From positions 74,510,509-74,574,508 of the forward strand of contig CM073594.1 of the NCBI GenBank assembly GCA_037074705.1: 64,000 nt of DNA. Reading direction: 5' to 3'. The notes beneath the pieces were generated by a model. It searched no databases. It saw only the letters and a program-made list of their open reading frames with translations, and was not told the DNA's origin. Both the position numbers and the translations under genes were made by a program. This DNA comes from Zhengitettix transpicula (Eukaryota > Arthropoda > Insecta > Orthoptera > Tetrigidae). This document shows positions 46,379 through 58,383 of the stretch, one piece after another (the first letter of the stretch is position 1; every line of letters begins with the position of its first letter).

Positions 46379-47344
46379 TGCCAAAATTAAAAAATTCATA
46401 GATATAATGCATTCATTCGTTATTAAACAAACGCTTTCTTCGTTTATTTCGACAAATTCATCTGCTCGCCCTACAGTGACCAGGTCCTAGTTTTTTTCTG
46501 TTCCTCCATCTCTGAAGTTTTTCCGGGAATTCTACATGAGAGTTTTCTAAGAGGATCCTCAACAACTTGCAGCACCCTCGACGAAACAGTGATTTATAAG
46601 TAATTTTCTGTTGTTTTGCCGTTTACACATATTTACCTTCAAATCACTACATCTTGTAACGAGAATAGGAAATGCCAGTATAATCACCGAAGAAGGAAAA
46701 ACATTATGTGATTTTCAGGAAACAGAGACGTTTCTTTTTTGGTTGAATTTAAGGAGAGAAAAACCTTGTACATTCTTCATATTGTCGACAAATTTTAAGT
46801 TAGTCAGGTACAGATACCCAGGAGCTATCAGCATAATTCATTGGTCATGATCATATGTTTTTTTTATTATTATTAAAATTAAATCCTAGTCCGGAGACTT
46901 TGATTTGTGATAATTAAACATAATAAAAGTATCAACAATTTGTAAATATTTAACAAGTAAAATATAATAAAGGTATTTACAATTAGTAAACGTTTAACAT
47001 GTAAACTTGGGGTCTTGGATGTGACCCTTGTCATTCCAAGTTAGAGACGAGAGAAACCGACTAACTTGTTTACAACGTATTAATGAAGGTTAGTCGGCGT
47101 GATGTTTGGGATCATCTGGTCATCGGGGAAACTTCGGCTTTTGAAATGCAAGGAGGAGGTTATGGGGGAAGATGGGAAGAACGGATATTGAGGGAGTATG
47201 TAGTGCCAGTTGCAGTTGGTAGCTGGAGGTTAGAGTCAGGTGATTCCGGAGTGATTTAGGGGGAGGATGATGCCAATTGGAAGTTTACGTTTTAGTCTAC
47301 GGTTTTGTGAAAGTGGGGGGGGGGGGAGGTTACTGCAGCAGAGA
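46379..47344. other. Unassigned stretch
   Basis: No motif recognised up to about 47040. 47060-47340 is probably the 3' untranslated part of the jockey-type fragment that follows on the minus strand. A 12-G run lies at 47315-47326. Confidence 0.35.
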
Positions 47345-47566
47345 TCAATGGTTGGATTTGGATAGTAGATGAAGATATTTATTTATGGACTTTGTAGATT
47401 TATGAATTATAGTAGAGATTAGGGGAATTTCAAGGTCTTTGTGGATAACTGAGTTGCGAATGTACCAGGCGGAGTTTGAGATTAAACGGAGAAATTTATT
47501 TGTTTTGATTTGTGTTTTGGTGGAATGGGAATAGGCAGTGGATCCCAAATGGCACATGAAGATCTC
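47345..47566 (-). pseudogene. Jockey-type LINE reverse transcriptase, C-terminal fragment
   Basis: The minus strand reads CHLGSTAYSH, then NKFLRLISNSAWYIRNSVIH and KDLEIPLI, ending HLLSKSNH with a stop. This matches the region after the RT thumb of jockey-type elements: (C/W)G.A, K.LR.I.(N/D)APWY.RN..(I/L)H.DL.IP. It lies further 3' than the readable core of the 40194-40535 fragment and is on the other strand, so it is a separate insertion. Only about 70 codons remain, with nothing of the catalytic domain. Confidence 0.8.
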
Positions 47567-47768
47567 TAAATATTAAATTAATTAAATAAAAAATTACTTC
47601 TGTTTTGAAAATTAATAATAAAGTAAAAGAACAAAATAGAGATAAAAGAAGTGGCTTTCGTGTATTTCAATTTCTTAGAACGTCAAGAAAGGAGAAAGGT
47701 TTCCAGAAACGTTGTGGGGTATTTATATCATCTCTTCTTTTGTCTTATTTGGGTATTTAAACATTTTT
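47567..47768. other. AT-rich link
   Basis: No feature seen between the jockey-type fragment and the repeat fragments. Confidence 0.4.
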
Positions 47769-47855
47769 TTAGGGTAACCGGATACTTGAGGGTAATCCAC
47801 CTGGTGCCAACTCCCCATTAATAGCTTAGGAAGGGATTTGAAAGGGGGGATGCGG
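47769..47855 (-). repeat. Hairpin-rich poly(A) repeat, copy 12 (3'-end fragment)
   Basis: T run, AGGGTAACCGGATACTTGAGG to TTTGAAAGGGGGGATGCGG. Only the 3' terminal 85 bp remain, and it is diverged from consensus. Confidence 0.85.
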
Positions 47856-47867
47856 ATTTTTTAAAAT

Positions 47868-47952
47868 TTTTTTAGGGCAACAGGCTACATGAGGGTGATC
47901 CACTTTGGGCAACTCCCCTTTAATACCATAGGAAGGGATTTGAAAGGGGGGA
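47868..47952 (-). repeat. Hairpin-rich poly(A) repeat, copy 13 (3'-end fragment)
   Basis: T run, AGGGCAACAGGCTACATGAG to TTTGAAAGGGGGGAG. It covers the same 85 bp as copy 12, in the same orientation, and follows it directly. Confidence 0.85.
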
Positions 47953-48123
47953 GAACGTAATTTCAACTGACGGTAAGAAGAAAGAAATGCTATTACCTGA
48001 ATTTTAATGTTTTGATTATGTCCATGGAATTAGACCGAAAGCTCCTGTGTAACTGTACGTGACTGACAAAATAAATATAAATATTTCGAAAATATTATGT
48101 CTTACAAGGGGCTTTATTTCCAT

Positions 48124-49322
48124 ACTAGCTGGGTGCCCGGCGTTGCCCGAGATGTGCAAAACATTACGAAATACGCTGTCTTCAATTAAAAAATATCAAT
48201 TTTGTACATTTAAGTATTGTTTTTATCATAATTCTATGTATCTTCCAGTGCGTATTGCAAGATATAATTGGGCAACATATTGGTCCCTGATCCCGTTAAA
48301 TATTCCACGTCAAAAGTCAAGTTATTTAAAAGAAAATTAATGCCATGGATTGTATAACCTTTCATAATAAATTATATTTATCACTCGATGTGGTATTGGT
48401 AGATTTAATTATACTTATTATTCAATCAAAATATTTTTGCTCAGCTCATTTCTCAGAAATTGAACATCTATAACGTCGTTCCCAAAAATGGAAAACAAAT
48501 ATTGCTATCCTAACCTAAAATTTTTGTTTCACGACACAAATTGCACGCAATAATTTGTTTACATTTATACAAATTTATAGAAATACGTTGCGTAAAGTAT
48601 AATTAATTGTACTTTTAATTCAATTTAAATGTTCCTATTTCTGTACATACCTTTGACTGATAGTGCATTAATTGAATAACGACCATAAAAACTTTCGGAG
48701 TTCCGTAAGTCATTTTCAATACTTTTATAGTTACAAACACATAATTCATCAGTCGTACCTTAGACAAATCTTATTATCTTCTGAAATATTATACAGGATA
48801 CAATAATACGTTATATTATGAAATTTTATAAATCTCGACCGACACACATTTGAATGTATTATAAGGCGCCATATTGGCTTTATCAAAGATAGCGGGATAA
48901 TTAACTATTCCAAATTAACTTTGCGCAAGGATGGTAAAGTGTTTCGTATTGTTTTTTATTACTATTCGACGGAGTATTACTGGAAAAAATTTTACTTTTT
49001 ATTCAATCAAAATATTTCTGCTTTATTTCATTACGAAATACAGAACTATATTTAGGATGCGTCAATGTCTTGAAAACTTATGACGTCATCGTCTCGCGCA
49101 GTAATTTAACACTAATTCGTAACTTATTCAATTATAATTATTTCCACGTTTATTCTAGGGGTTTCTCATCCCCACAGTACCGGTTCTCGATTTTGGCAGA
49201 ATACGTATACCAATTTTTGTTGCATTCTGTCCACGCGATAAAATTTGTATAAAGATCACCGTAAATACATACATACATACTTACTGACATACAAATATAC
49301 ACCCTTTTTTATTATATAGATA
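48124..49322 (+). mobile_element. GCCCGGCGTTGCCCG-type dispersed repeat
   Basis: Starts ACTAGCTGGGTGCCCGGCG followed by TTGCCCGAG, and ends with ACATACATACATAC, TTACTGACATAC and TTTTTATTATATAGAT. Repeats with this start, and with a short tandem followed by a TTTTATTATATAGA tail, are widespread in arthropod genomes. I treat it as one non-autonomous element of about 1.2 kb. The class is uncertain (RTE/SINE-like by its tail), and no coding sequence is present. Confidence 0.55.
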
Positions 49323-49481
49323 TCAGGCTATCTTTTCCTGCTGACTACTACAGTTATTTTAATTTACACAGCAAACTCTTCCCATTTTCTATTTTTGTTT
49401 TACACTTGTCTGCTTTGGGCGAGAAGCTGATGACTGGAGACGTCAACGTTTTTTCCGAGGTACTTAACAGCTTGATCAACG

Positions 49482-49660
49482 ATCCAAGGCTTTCCCAGTG
49501 TAGGTGCTGCATAAAGAGTTCTCGGATTTCACACGGGCACAACAGCGATTAAACCGCGACATTTCGACGAGCGCAAGCTCTGTCGTCATCTTCTAGGCGA
49601 AGTGTCGCGGTTTAATCGCCTTTGGTAGCCGTGTGTGAAACCCGAGAACTATTTCTGCAA
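49482..49660. mobile_element. Second fold-back element, inverted orientation
   Basis: Outer arms AGTTCTCGGATTTCACACGG (49517-49536) and CCGTGTGTGAAACCCGAGAACT (49629-49650, written here as one short arm) pair. Inner arms GCGATTAAACCGCGACA (49545-49561) and its exact complement (49603-49619) pair perfectly. The loop holds TTTCGACGAG..TGTCGTC. The left tail (GGCTTTCCCAGTG) corresponds to the right tail of the element at 46213-46364, so the two are in opposite orientations. Confidence 0.75.
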
Positions 49661-51775
49661 CTTAACAACTTGATAATAAAAAGTCAATATTAATTAAATT
49701 TAGGCTCTGTAGTGTCTCTTTGTGATGGTACGTAAATGGAATTTATTTCTGAAAGGATTTGCAGTTGTTTCATTGTTCTTCCATATCACTCAGTGTCCGA
49801 CTTTTACTTCTGATTTCGTTATTTTCTGGTATTTCAGTTTGTGGAAATAACTGAATAACTTCTTTGGCGAAAGGTAATCTGCGTCTCTAGACTGGACACG
49901 TATTTCATTTCTCTCGAGAAGGGCTTTAATAACCCACAGTTCACCGCGAAATCTGGCTCCGGAGTCTAAGGGCCAGAAATATCCTGTTTTGTTCTGCCCC
50001 CAATCTCCGTGTGCATGTGTGTGCGTCGTTAAAAGAGAATCCACAATCCTGCAAACCTCGGGGTCATTAAAACACTTGTGAAATTCTGGAGGGAAACAGG
50101 ATTCGAGGGATGGAGGATTTTCGCTGTTTCCGCTTTCTACTATTACGAGTCTGAATAATTCCAGAGGGCACCCCCACCCCCGCCCGACCCCTTTGGCCCC
50201 GCTTTCCTTGTTAACCGCGTTTTACTGTCAAAACCTGAACGGGATGAATACGAACAGCGGCGGCGCTTTCATCCCCCTTCCAACCCTCTTTCCTTCACTT
50301 CACAACTTCTCCCCCCCCACTGCCATGGAAACGTAGCAAAGTGCAAGTAAAACAGAACAGACACACTCTTACTAACCTGCCATTCTAAAATTAAAAAGAA
50401 AAAGTTAACGGAGAGAGAGAGAAAAAATTGAAACACTCGACAAAGGAAAAAAAAAACCTGTCAAAATCAAACCGGAGTCTTGAAAGTGGATTAAACTTGC
50501 GTCGTTACCGAATTCATGTACTATCAAGCCCAACCCCCGCCGCAAAATTTAATCTATGGCTAATATATTCTAATATTGATTAAAGCAACAGTTTCTTCAA
50601 AGAAGCACGAAAAAACAAATCTCCTCTTTCCTTCGAGTGTCGACTATAATTGTAAAACCCTATTAATGTCCAACGAAACTCCAAAAATTGTAAATTTCCA
50701 GACTAGCAAATTAAATGAAAAGCAGATAAAAGTCTCCAAAATTTTCCCATAAGAAATTAGCAAAGATTAAACAAAATTCATGAACTGAAGCTATTTATAA
50801 AACTCCAAAATTTTTAAAGGTAAGGTTAATTTTTTTCAAGGAAATTATTTAACAAAATTCATGATTTGAAAAACCAGATATGTTAAATAAATTTCAAATT
50901 GCGGCAAAAAATATTATTTTACGTAATTCATGAATTTTAAAACCCACGTATAAATTTTCACAAAGTGGCATTAAGAATTTCCAACATATTAATTTACACA
51001 GCTCATGACAACCAGACAGAGATTTTAAAATAATTCCATAAAATAGCCAAAATACATAAAATGAAATGTCTTTTGGCTATTCTTACAGATATTATTGAAC
51101 AAAATTCATGAACCGAAAACCAGATACCAATTAAAATATTTTTTCACAATGAAAATTTATTTTTCTACATTTTTCCGAATTTCTTTCTTTCCACTGCGTT
51201 TGTTTTCGTAGTGTTTTCGTTTCAAATTTTTATGGTGAATAAAAATTCTCATTTCTGGCAGCATACGAATAATAAATACAGCATAAAATGAAAATATTCA
51301 CTTTCAAAACGACTTGTTTTCGTGAACTGGCATCGCTCCCCTTCCGACCCCGATATTTTTAATACTTTAGTACACATAAAAAATGGGATAGTCTCGTCTT
51401 TGCTCTGATACAATTCGACGAATAGATAATTAAATTTATCTTTTTCAACTTTAAATTATGTCCTATTAAAAATAATAATGACATCTGTAGCTGTATAATT
51501 TATTCGTCTTAGTACTTGAGTATTATCCGATGTCGACTAAATTCCTACAATCGCTGCGAGATCCCATTTTTCGTGTTTTTCTTCCCCTCACGTGACAATC
51601 ACCGCAGCATTTCCTGTCCTCTTCCTTACGGCGAACGAATTTCCGGTCATCCGAGAAGAAAACCTCAACAGGAAACACTAAAGGGTTTGATAATTTAGTC
51701 CTTGTATTGTGAAATTATAATATTATCCTTTCATTATATATAAATGTAATTGCAGTAAAAATTTTATATATATAT
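49661..51775. other. Intergenic stretch, no gene recognised
   Basis: 49790-50350 is balanced in composition with no motif. 50560-51200 is AT-rich with recurring AAATTCATGA(A/T) strings spaced by 60-120 bp (about 50777, 50847, 50926, 51106), possibly a decayed tandem repeat. 51500-51690 is unassigned. Confidence 0.4.
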
Positions 51776-52832
51776 TGTAATAAATAAATATTAATTAATA
51801 AATAAATCAATTGATTGCAACACGTTGGTGAAGCCAATTTGTAATGATTAAAAAAAAATTATTAAACAAATTATTTGCCACACGTTGGTGACGCCGAAAA
51901 TGTAATAAACAGTTAAGAATTAATTAATTACTTTATTGCAAAGATTAATTAATGATTTGAATTTCATAGTTGGTTTATGAATCAATTATATTAATTTTTA
52001 TTTAAAGTGAAGGATTGCAAAATAATTACGAAATTCTTTAGAAACTTTACAAGACAATTTACTTTTATTCAGTTGAAATTTACAACATTTTTTATATGAG
52101 ATTATTTACATTAAAATTTTTCAATTTTATAGATTTTACAACTCTTTTCTCAGGGTCATTTATCTGGGCCTTCTAAGTAAAGAAACAACCTTTATATTTA
52201 CGTTAAACAATCAAATTCCTTTATAAATTAAGAAGTAAAACAATCAAATAAAACCTGAAATCGGAATCTGACGACTTTACCTTTAATTATCGTTTACAAA
52301 ACTTGATCAAATTTGTTCGTACTTAAAAAAAATCTGCTGGTACCAGGATTAACTTTCTTGGGCTCGGGCTCACCTCACAATTCACACTAAAAGTCCATAA
52401 AATCAATGAATTTACATAAATTAAAGAACACTGTCGTAACTCTGGATCTCCTCTGGAAAATGAAAGCTGCAAACTCCTTCTGGATTATTGGTTGGACAAA
52501 TTGTTCCGAATTATTTTTCTCTGGAATTGGTGGCGGTCACAGTACTTATAGATTTTTATGTCGGCGTGATTTATTTGGTTACTGCATGTAACTTTATCGT
52601 TGAAATTTTACTGTCCAAAACTTCTTACTCAAATTTAACTTTTAATCTTTCCGGATATATTTGTTCCTGCCACCCTGCTCGCTGTCTAATTTTCAACTTC
52701 CAAATTCGACTTCCAACACCCGACTGTTCTTTCAGAAAGCTCTCGCGGCCAAACAAAGCTCGCCTATACATGGCTGACAATCCACCACAAATATCCAATT
52801 ATCAGAATCATTAATGGCCTCTAATTAGTATT

Positions 52833-52835
<3 letters not shown>
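51776..52835 (-). mobile_element. LTR element G with two primer-site units
   Basis: On the minus strand it starts TGTAATACTAATTAGAGGCC at 52835 and the LTR body ends TTTATTACA at 51901 (935 bp). Beyond it, two units of about 60 bp each carry a primer-site-like block: GGCGTCACCAACGTGTGGC (about 51877-51895) and GGCTTCACCAACGTGTTGC (about 51817-51835). The first unit ends ATCATTACA (51836-51845) and the second TTTATTACA at 51776. ATAT flanks both sides. CAGGGTCATTTATCTGGGCC and AATCTGAC landmarks match elements A and B. Confidence 0.8.

Positions 52836-52875
<40 letters not shown>
52836..52875. repeat. (TA)n microsatellite
   Basis: About 19 TA units directly abut the 5' end of LTR element G. 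Confidence 0.95.
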
Positions 52876-52878
<3 letters not shown>

Positions 52879-54871
52879 GGTCTTTTGTGGTCCTTCGCGT
52901 TAAAGAAATTCGTTTCATTTTTCATTACTTCTTATCATTCAGTGTCTTTCGGCTCGTTCATTTGCGCTTAAAAATCTTTTACTGGTAATCAAGCTTTGAA
53001 ATTTCTAGTTTGGCTCTGTATTTACCTTTTTTCCACTTCATTTTCTTCTGGGCGATTTATTACTTCGTCGCTATCAACTTCGCTAAATAAACCTCTCTGT
53101 CTGGTTTTTGTTTTTTGTTCTTTAAAACCCTGTTTCTTCTTAATGTTCCTCTATAGCGCGTTATTTAGGATAGGCGTCTTTTAATTGATTTTACTGATAT
53201 TTTAGTCAGTTTATTTAAACGCGTGAGCAACCATGTTTATCGAACGTCGGCAAAAAGTACCGTTTGGTGCCAGTCAGGCTGGGGATAGTAACTGTACCTC
53301 CGGGGTTTTCCCGTCAACAAACAACAGGTGCAGAGAGTCTCGCTGTTGGAATGCACGTCGGATCGTCTAGGACCTGTGATTGGTCCATAATAAATTGAAT
53401 GGCCCAATAGAGGAACAGTTGGACCCACAGGTCGGGAGAAGTGGAGGCCTGGTCAGGCATTCTGTTGCTGATGCTGACTAGAGGAGGTTGCTTGAGAAGT
53501 GAAGATATTCACCAGCGAGATATACATCGATGACCAGCAGCGAGGGACGTCGCTGTGTTGCAGAGACCCCAGTCTGGTAACAAATATTGCACATATCATG
53601 GTTGCGTAGAGCATTTTTTTTATAAATCGTTTCTCGGGCCTAACTTGCCACATTAATCCTTGAGATTTTCATAATTGGCTAGTCGGGAGGGCAAAATTTT
53701 AATTGTACATATCTTTAATAATATTTCATAAATTAGCTTAGAATGACCAAGGGATATTGTTTTCAAAAGTTACTTCCTCCTACCGCAGGTAAGCCGTTCT
53801 AAGAATTGAACGATCGAAGACCTCCTACGGCGGGTAGTCAAGGAGATTGCCACACCTCCTATTTCTCGTTGATTGTTTCTCTGCTGTGTATTTTCTGTTT
53901 CCCTCTGATCTTCTTCGCCTTTTCTTCAGATTATTTAGTCAATGGAGTACCCGAAAAATACTTAAGACAATTTTACCGCGAGTTCTCCCACGTTTCAGGT
54001 CCGCTTTATGGTAATTAAGGCCACAAAAAAAATATTATTTTTTCTGCTTCTAAGGGATTGAAGATAGAATGTGAAGGTGATTGGCGAGAAAAATGAGACG
54101 GACATTTTAGCCTAAAAATCCTATCAATAAAGTTGAAGCTTGAAACATCTCTAGATCTGGTATGTCTAGAAAGCCGAAAGAATATAAGGTTTCGAAAGAA
54201 ATACTCTGTGCGGCTTGTTTACTACTACAAACGTCGAGGGATTATTCCTTCTGGAGAATAATTGGAAACATTAAACAAACGGTCCGTGTAAGATGAAGCC
54301 TGATTACATAAAGATACAACCAATTTAATAGACAAAATTTAGAGATTAAATAAATATCACCAGACAACGACATTCCAGCCACTCCCCTTCGTTGCTTTCG
54401 TTAATTGTGTGAAAATCATTAAGTCCGCCAGCACCGCGCAAACAGCGAAATACGACAAGGTGACGGACTCAATTAAATGTTATTTTGCATCACCTGAAGA
54501 AAGGAACATCATTGTGTGTGACTTTTTTTAACACGTCTGTTAATTGACTAATTTCTAATGTAGATTGTCATATATTGGTACAAAAAATATAGTAGAGTTC
54601 TTGTATTAGTCTACGTCGCTAAATATTTACTCCCAAGCCCCTGTGTGCTCGCTTCTCCGCCACACAATATTAATAATGCAATGAGCTTTTAATTTGTCGC
54701 AAATGAAACCTCAGTCAGATTTGCCATATAGAAGACGAAATTTTTAACACGTCATAATAAAATAGTTGTAAATATATTGATGTCACTTATGTACAATGAA
54801 TGCTGGAAAGAGTGTCTGAAAACAGATTAATTTCAGAATACAGCCTTTATAAATCGTGGCAAGAAGAAGAA
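52876..54871. other. Unassigned stretch
   Basis: 53220-53660 is balanced in composition, with minus frames of 63-66 codons that I cannot assign. One has a hydrophobic start (MLYATMICAIFV). The rest is AT-rich with no feature. Confidence 0.35.
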
Positions 54872-54906
54872 GGTGTAGACAGGCTATGTATAGGGTAATC
54901 CACATA
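54872..54906 (-). repeat. Hairpin-rich repeat relic, copy 14
   Basis: GTGTAGACAGGCTATGTATA followed by GGGTAATCCACATA matches the diverged tail of copy 5 read in reverse. Only about 35 bp are recognisable. Confidence 0.5.
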
Positions 54907-57263
54907 GAATCGTGGTAAGAAAATGTTACATGACATAACGACACGATTGTCACAAACGTGCAGTGAAATTAAGTCTTATGTGACTGGAACCTCTTTGTGG
55001 AGCAGGAAATATGCGTAGACGACTGGAACGGATAAGTTCTAAAGAGTAATTAGCGAAGCTTAACGTCGAGCATAAAGAGGGGATTTTTTTCTTGTTGTAG
55101 GCGTGTTGAGGTCTGCAGAAGACCCACGGGAATCACGCCTGGATTCCTCCGGCGTCCTTGGAATAACGGACGATCCGAAGACACGCAACGTTACAAACTC
55201 ACTCTCGTACTCACACTCGCTACAATGAAATTATTTTTCCCTTCTTTAATCTCCTAAACTTTCTTCTTCGTATAGTGACAGTTTTGCTTCAAATACATTC
55301 ATTATTTCCATTCCTCCATACCCATATTTCACTCCTGTATCCGATTCCCTTAATTCAAGACTCTGAATCATAATATCTACATGCTCATATTCATCCCTGT
55401 ATCTGTTTCCCTTAATTTAAGACTGTGATCCATAATTCGTCATATAATAAAAAAAATAATAATGTATTTGTAATTATACTGAAGTCAGATAACTAAAAGT
55501 ATTATATTATGTCAGTGGAGACAAAATATTTGTAGAGTCGTAAAGTAAAACAAAAGTTACATTACAAATTTAGGCTAAGGAATTTCTATTTCCATTTTCA
55601 CAGAATTTTTTCTGTGTTCGTAATAAGTTTTTATTCACCTGAAGAATTTTAAGTGTCAGTGAGCATCAAAGGATTTGTAAATCGTAATGAAGATTTGTTT
55701 CCATTTAAAAATGTAAAGGATCCAACCTATTTCATGATTCCCAGAGATAAAAATAAATTCCTGAATTTTAAACAGGAATAATTTAATTTCATCAGTCCCC
55801 AGTATTTTTTATGTTCACTACACGAGAACAACGACGAGTACTATTTTTTATGCTGTCAGTTATTCCGCTTCAAGCGCCTTTTTTCTCCTTTTTTTCTGAA
55901 AAATAAAATGACAATTTATTTTCCCTATTAGCATAAACTGATAAACGTATTAATTCCGCGAGGTTCCATCTGCATAATCAGCCACACATACTAAAATTTA
56001 CATGACGGAATCGTTGGCCCGCGCGCATTCCTATGAATATTTCATAGTCACCGTAGTCGTCGCTGCTGTTGTTATAGTTTCGAAGACAAAGTGTTTGGTG
56101 GTGCTTGTGGAAGAGAGTGCCGGGAAAAGAAACGTTCCAGGCTTTCATTTCTTTTCTCTCCCTTTTTTCCCCTCCAGTCCCTTTCTCTCGACTGCCTTCC
56201 GAATGATGTACTGCGTCTGCATCGAGAAATGAACGCAGATGGAGAAAAGCGGGAACGGAAACGGAGAAATGCGAATGGAATTACGAGGGGCGCAACTATA
56301 AATTGTAGTTAAAATAGGGGTGGAGGGATGAAAGCAGAGAGGAGTAGTGATAAATTTTTGATGCAATTTGAACGGAGTGAGACGAACTTACACTCAAACC
56401 CTCCCATTAATAACGATTTTCCCCGAATAACATAATTAGAACTCGGATCCATCCCCGTAATCTATTTGTTGCCAGTGTATTTGTTGCCTACATTATATAT
56501 AGATACACGAGCAAAACCTATTATCTCGCATTTACGTCCGTAATTAGTACGCGTCGACAGCCTAATTGAATATTTATGACGCTTTGACGAGTCACGTTTG
56601 TTTTAACGGGAACCCGAACCCGCTACCTTGACCCGGACGAAATTCCTGCGTGCGTGTGTGTCTTTTCCCAGGGAAATACCCGACAAAGCGATTTAACACG
56701 CGGACACTGTTCTGCACTTACCTAAGACACTTGTCCTGGGAAAATCCCCTCGGCGCCTGCAGCACAGACTACCTGCCACACAACCGTGACATAGGGGATG
56801 CAGAACTCCCAGGGGCCGGGCGGGTAAAACGCTTACACGAAGCCGTAGAACTCGAGAAGGGGAGAAAAATGGAATCTACTACTTTTTGTTCTTCTCCGGG
56901 GTCAGACCGGTTTACAAGTTATTATATTACTTCATGTGATATAAAACTTTAAAGCTAATCTGTATTTAATTGACCCATGGAATTGTTCGGTTTATCCATT
57001 CTATAGATTTGAATTAGTGGCTGAATAAGGAAGGGTGATTCAGGGTAGTAAGGCGAGTAAAAAGTTAATAACTGTTACAAATATGGGACCAATAATTAGG
57101 CGACGTACACAGAACTCATTAAAGAATTCACAACACAGTAAGACAGACTGGAGACTATTTATAGAGTTGTATATAAAGCAAAACGCGGCGGTAAAAGAGA
57201 AATTAACCTGATGAATGAACAAGTAAATTTAGGCAGAAGTAATTTTGTTTGCCACTGACTTTA

Positions 57264-57265
<2 letters not shown>
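54907..57265. other. Unique stretch, no gene recognised
   Basis: 55970-56950 is CG-richer, with open frames up to 100 codons (56650-56952) that carry no motif. TAATTA and TTTATGAC motifs occur at 56540-56582. It could be host regulatory DNA. Confidence 0.35.

Positions 57266-57268
<3 letters not shown>

Positions 57269-57304
<36 letters not shown>
57269..57304. repeat. (TA)n microsatellite
   Basis: About 18 TA units are directly visible. Confidence 0.95.
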
Positions 57305-57306
<2 letters not shown>

Positions 57307-57429
57307 AATTGATAAGAAAATGTTTGGAGAAAAGTGATGACGGTGTAAAGCTGTTGAACCGGGTTTTCTGATGACAATAGATGCTTCAGAAAATATTTAC
57401 AAGATTGGAAGAAGAAATAAAGTATTATC

Positions 57430-57510
57430 TCGACCGGGTCGGGATCGAACTCAGGAAATCTCCCCTTGATACGTGAACTACTCTGGTCGACTTCTCATCA
57501 AGTGCGAGTC
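57430..57510 (-). repeat. tRNA-derived SINE-like segment
   Basis: The minus strand reads GACCAGAGTAGTTCACG followed, about 20 bp later, by GAGTTCGATCCCGACC, which look like a tRNA A-region and B box. It resembles the segment at 3541-3650 in layout. No closed acceptor stem is seen. Confidence 0.45.
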
Positions 57511-57643
57511 TTCTCCAAGCATTGTATAGACATGAACACAGGCGGACCTGCAATTTACTACACTTTATGAATAATGGGTATTAGGTGTGGAAATTGGTGT
57601 AAGATGAAATGAACTAATTAAAGGACAGAGGAAATGTTTAGTC

Positions 57644-58110
57644 TTGAAACTGAAATTAAAGGATTGGGATGACCGTAAGATGATTCAAAAAGTTATAAGA
57701 AGATTAGAAAAGGCAAAGAACGATTTTGACATGAAAATAATGTTACGGAAAAAAACAAAAGTTATGACAGAAGGAAACATTAGGCAGAAACGATACGGAA
57801 AAATGATTGGTATAGCTACGTGGTTGACTGAAGACTGGAAGAGCTCAACAGTAACAAATGGTTGGATAGCAAAAGAAAATAAGTATTAATCAAGAGTTTT
57901 GTTGTAACAAAAAATCTGGATATAACATTTGAAAAAAAGATTGAAGTGCTATGTAATTTTGTTATGTATAGATGTGGATTTGAGGGATGAAGAAAGACGG
58001 AGAAGATCTACTCGAAAAAATAGGAGAAGAAAGGAACTTTGTTAAAAAGAAAATTAAATCAAACTGGAAGTGGAATTCTTGTTACAATATTTAGAAAGAT
58101 CAGTGAAAAG
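57644..58110 (+). pseudogene. RTE-type LINE reverse transcriptase, C-terminal relic
   Basis: The 81-codon frame reads DFDMKIMLRKKTKVMTEGN and later TWLTEDWKSSTV, then IAKEN. These match the G(M/L)KIN.KKTKVM and (YLGS).(L/I)TEDG.....I..RIA.AK blocks of RTE/CR1-like reverse transcriptases. After a stop, another frame continues TKNLDITFEKKIEVLCNFV (the L..K.LDI.LRKK.VK..VWSV.LYG block). A further frame then gives EDLLEKIGEERNFVKKKIKS followed by NW, matching the 'LLEKIGEER.L...IK.R..NWIGH' tail. The order and spacing are right across three frames, so it is a genuine but broken relic. The catalytic YADD is upstream and not found. Confidence 0.7.
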
Positions 58111-58383
58111 ATCTGAAGAGCGGGATGAAAGATTTAAGTTGACGGATGCAATGAAGTTAGGAGAAATAAAAAATTAAAAAAGACGAGAGCATAGTGGCTC
58201 GTTGGCATAACACTAATATTTTTTTAAAAACAAAAAATGAATGTTTACTTGTTTCCTACTTTCACTGAATTTATTCCAGAATACAGGATTTCTAATTAAA
58301 TAGTGATTAATATTTTCTTTACATCACTTCAAATAATGATTCCTGAGTAGTCTTCAAATCCCTTGATTTTAAATTAAAATAAA
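58111..58383. other. AT-rich link
   Basis: No feature recognised. It may include the far end of LTR element H. Confidence 0.35.
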
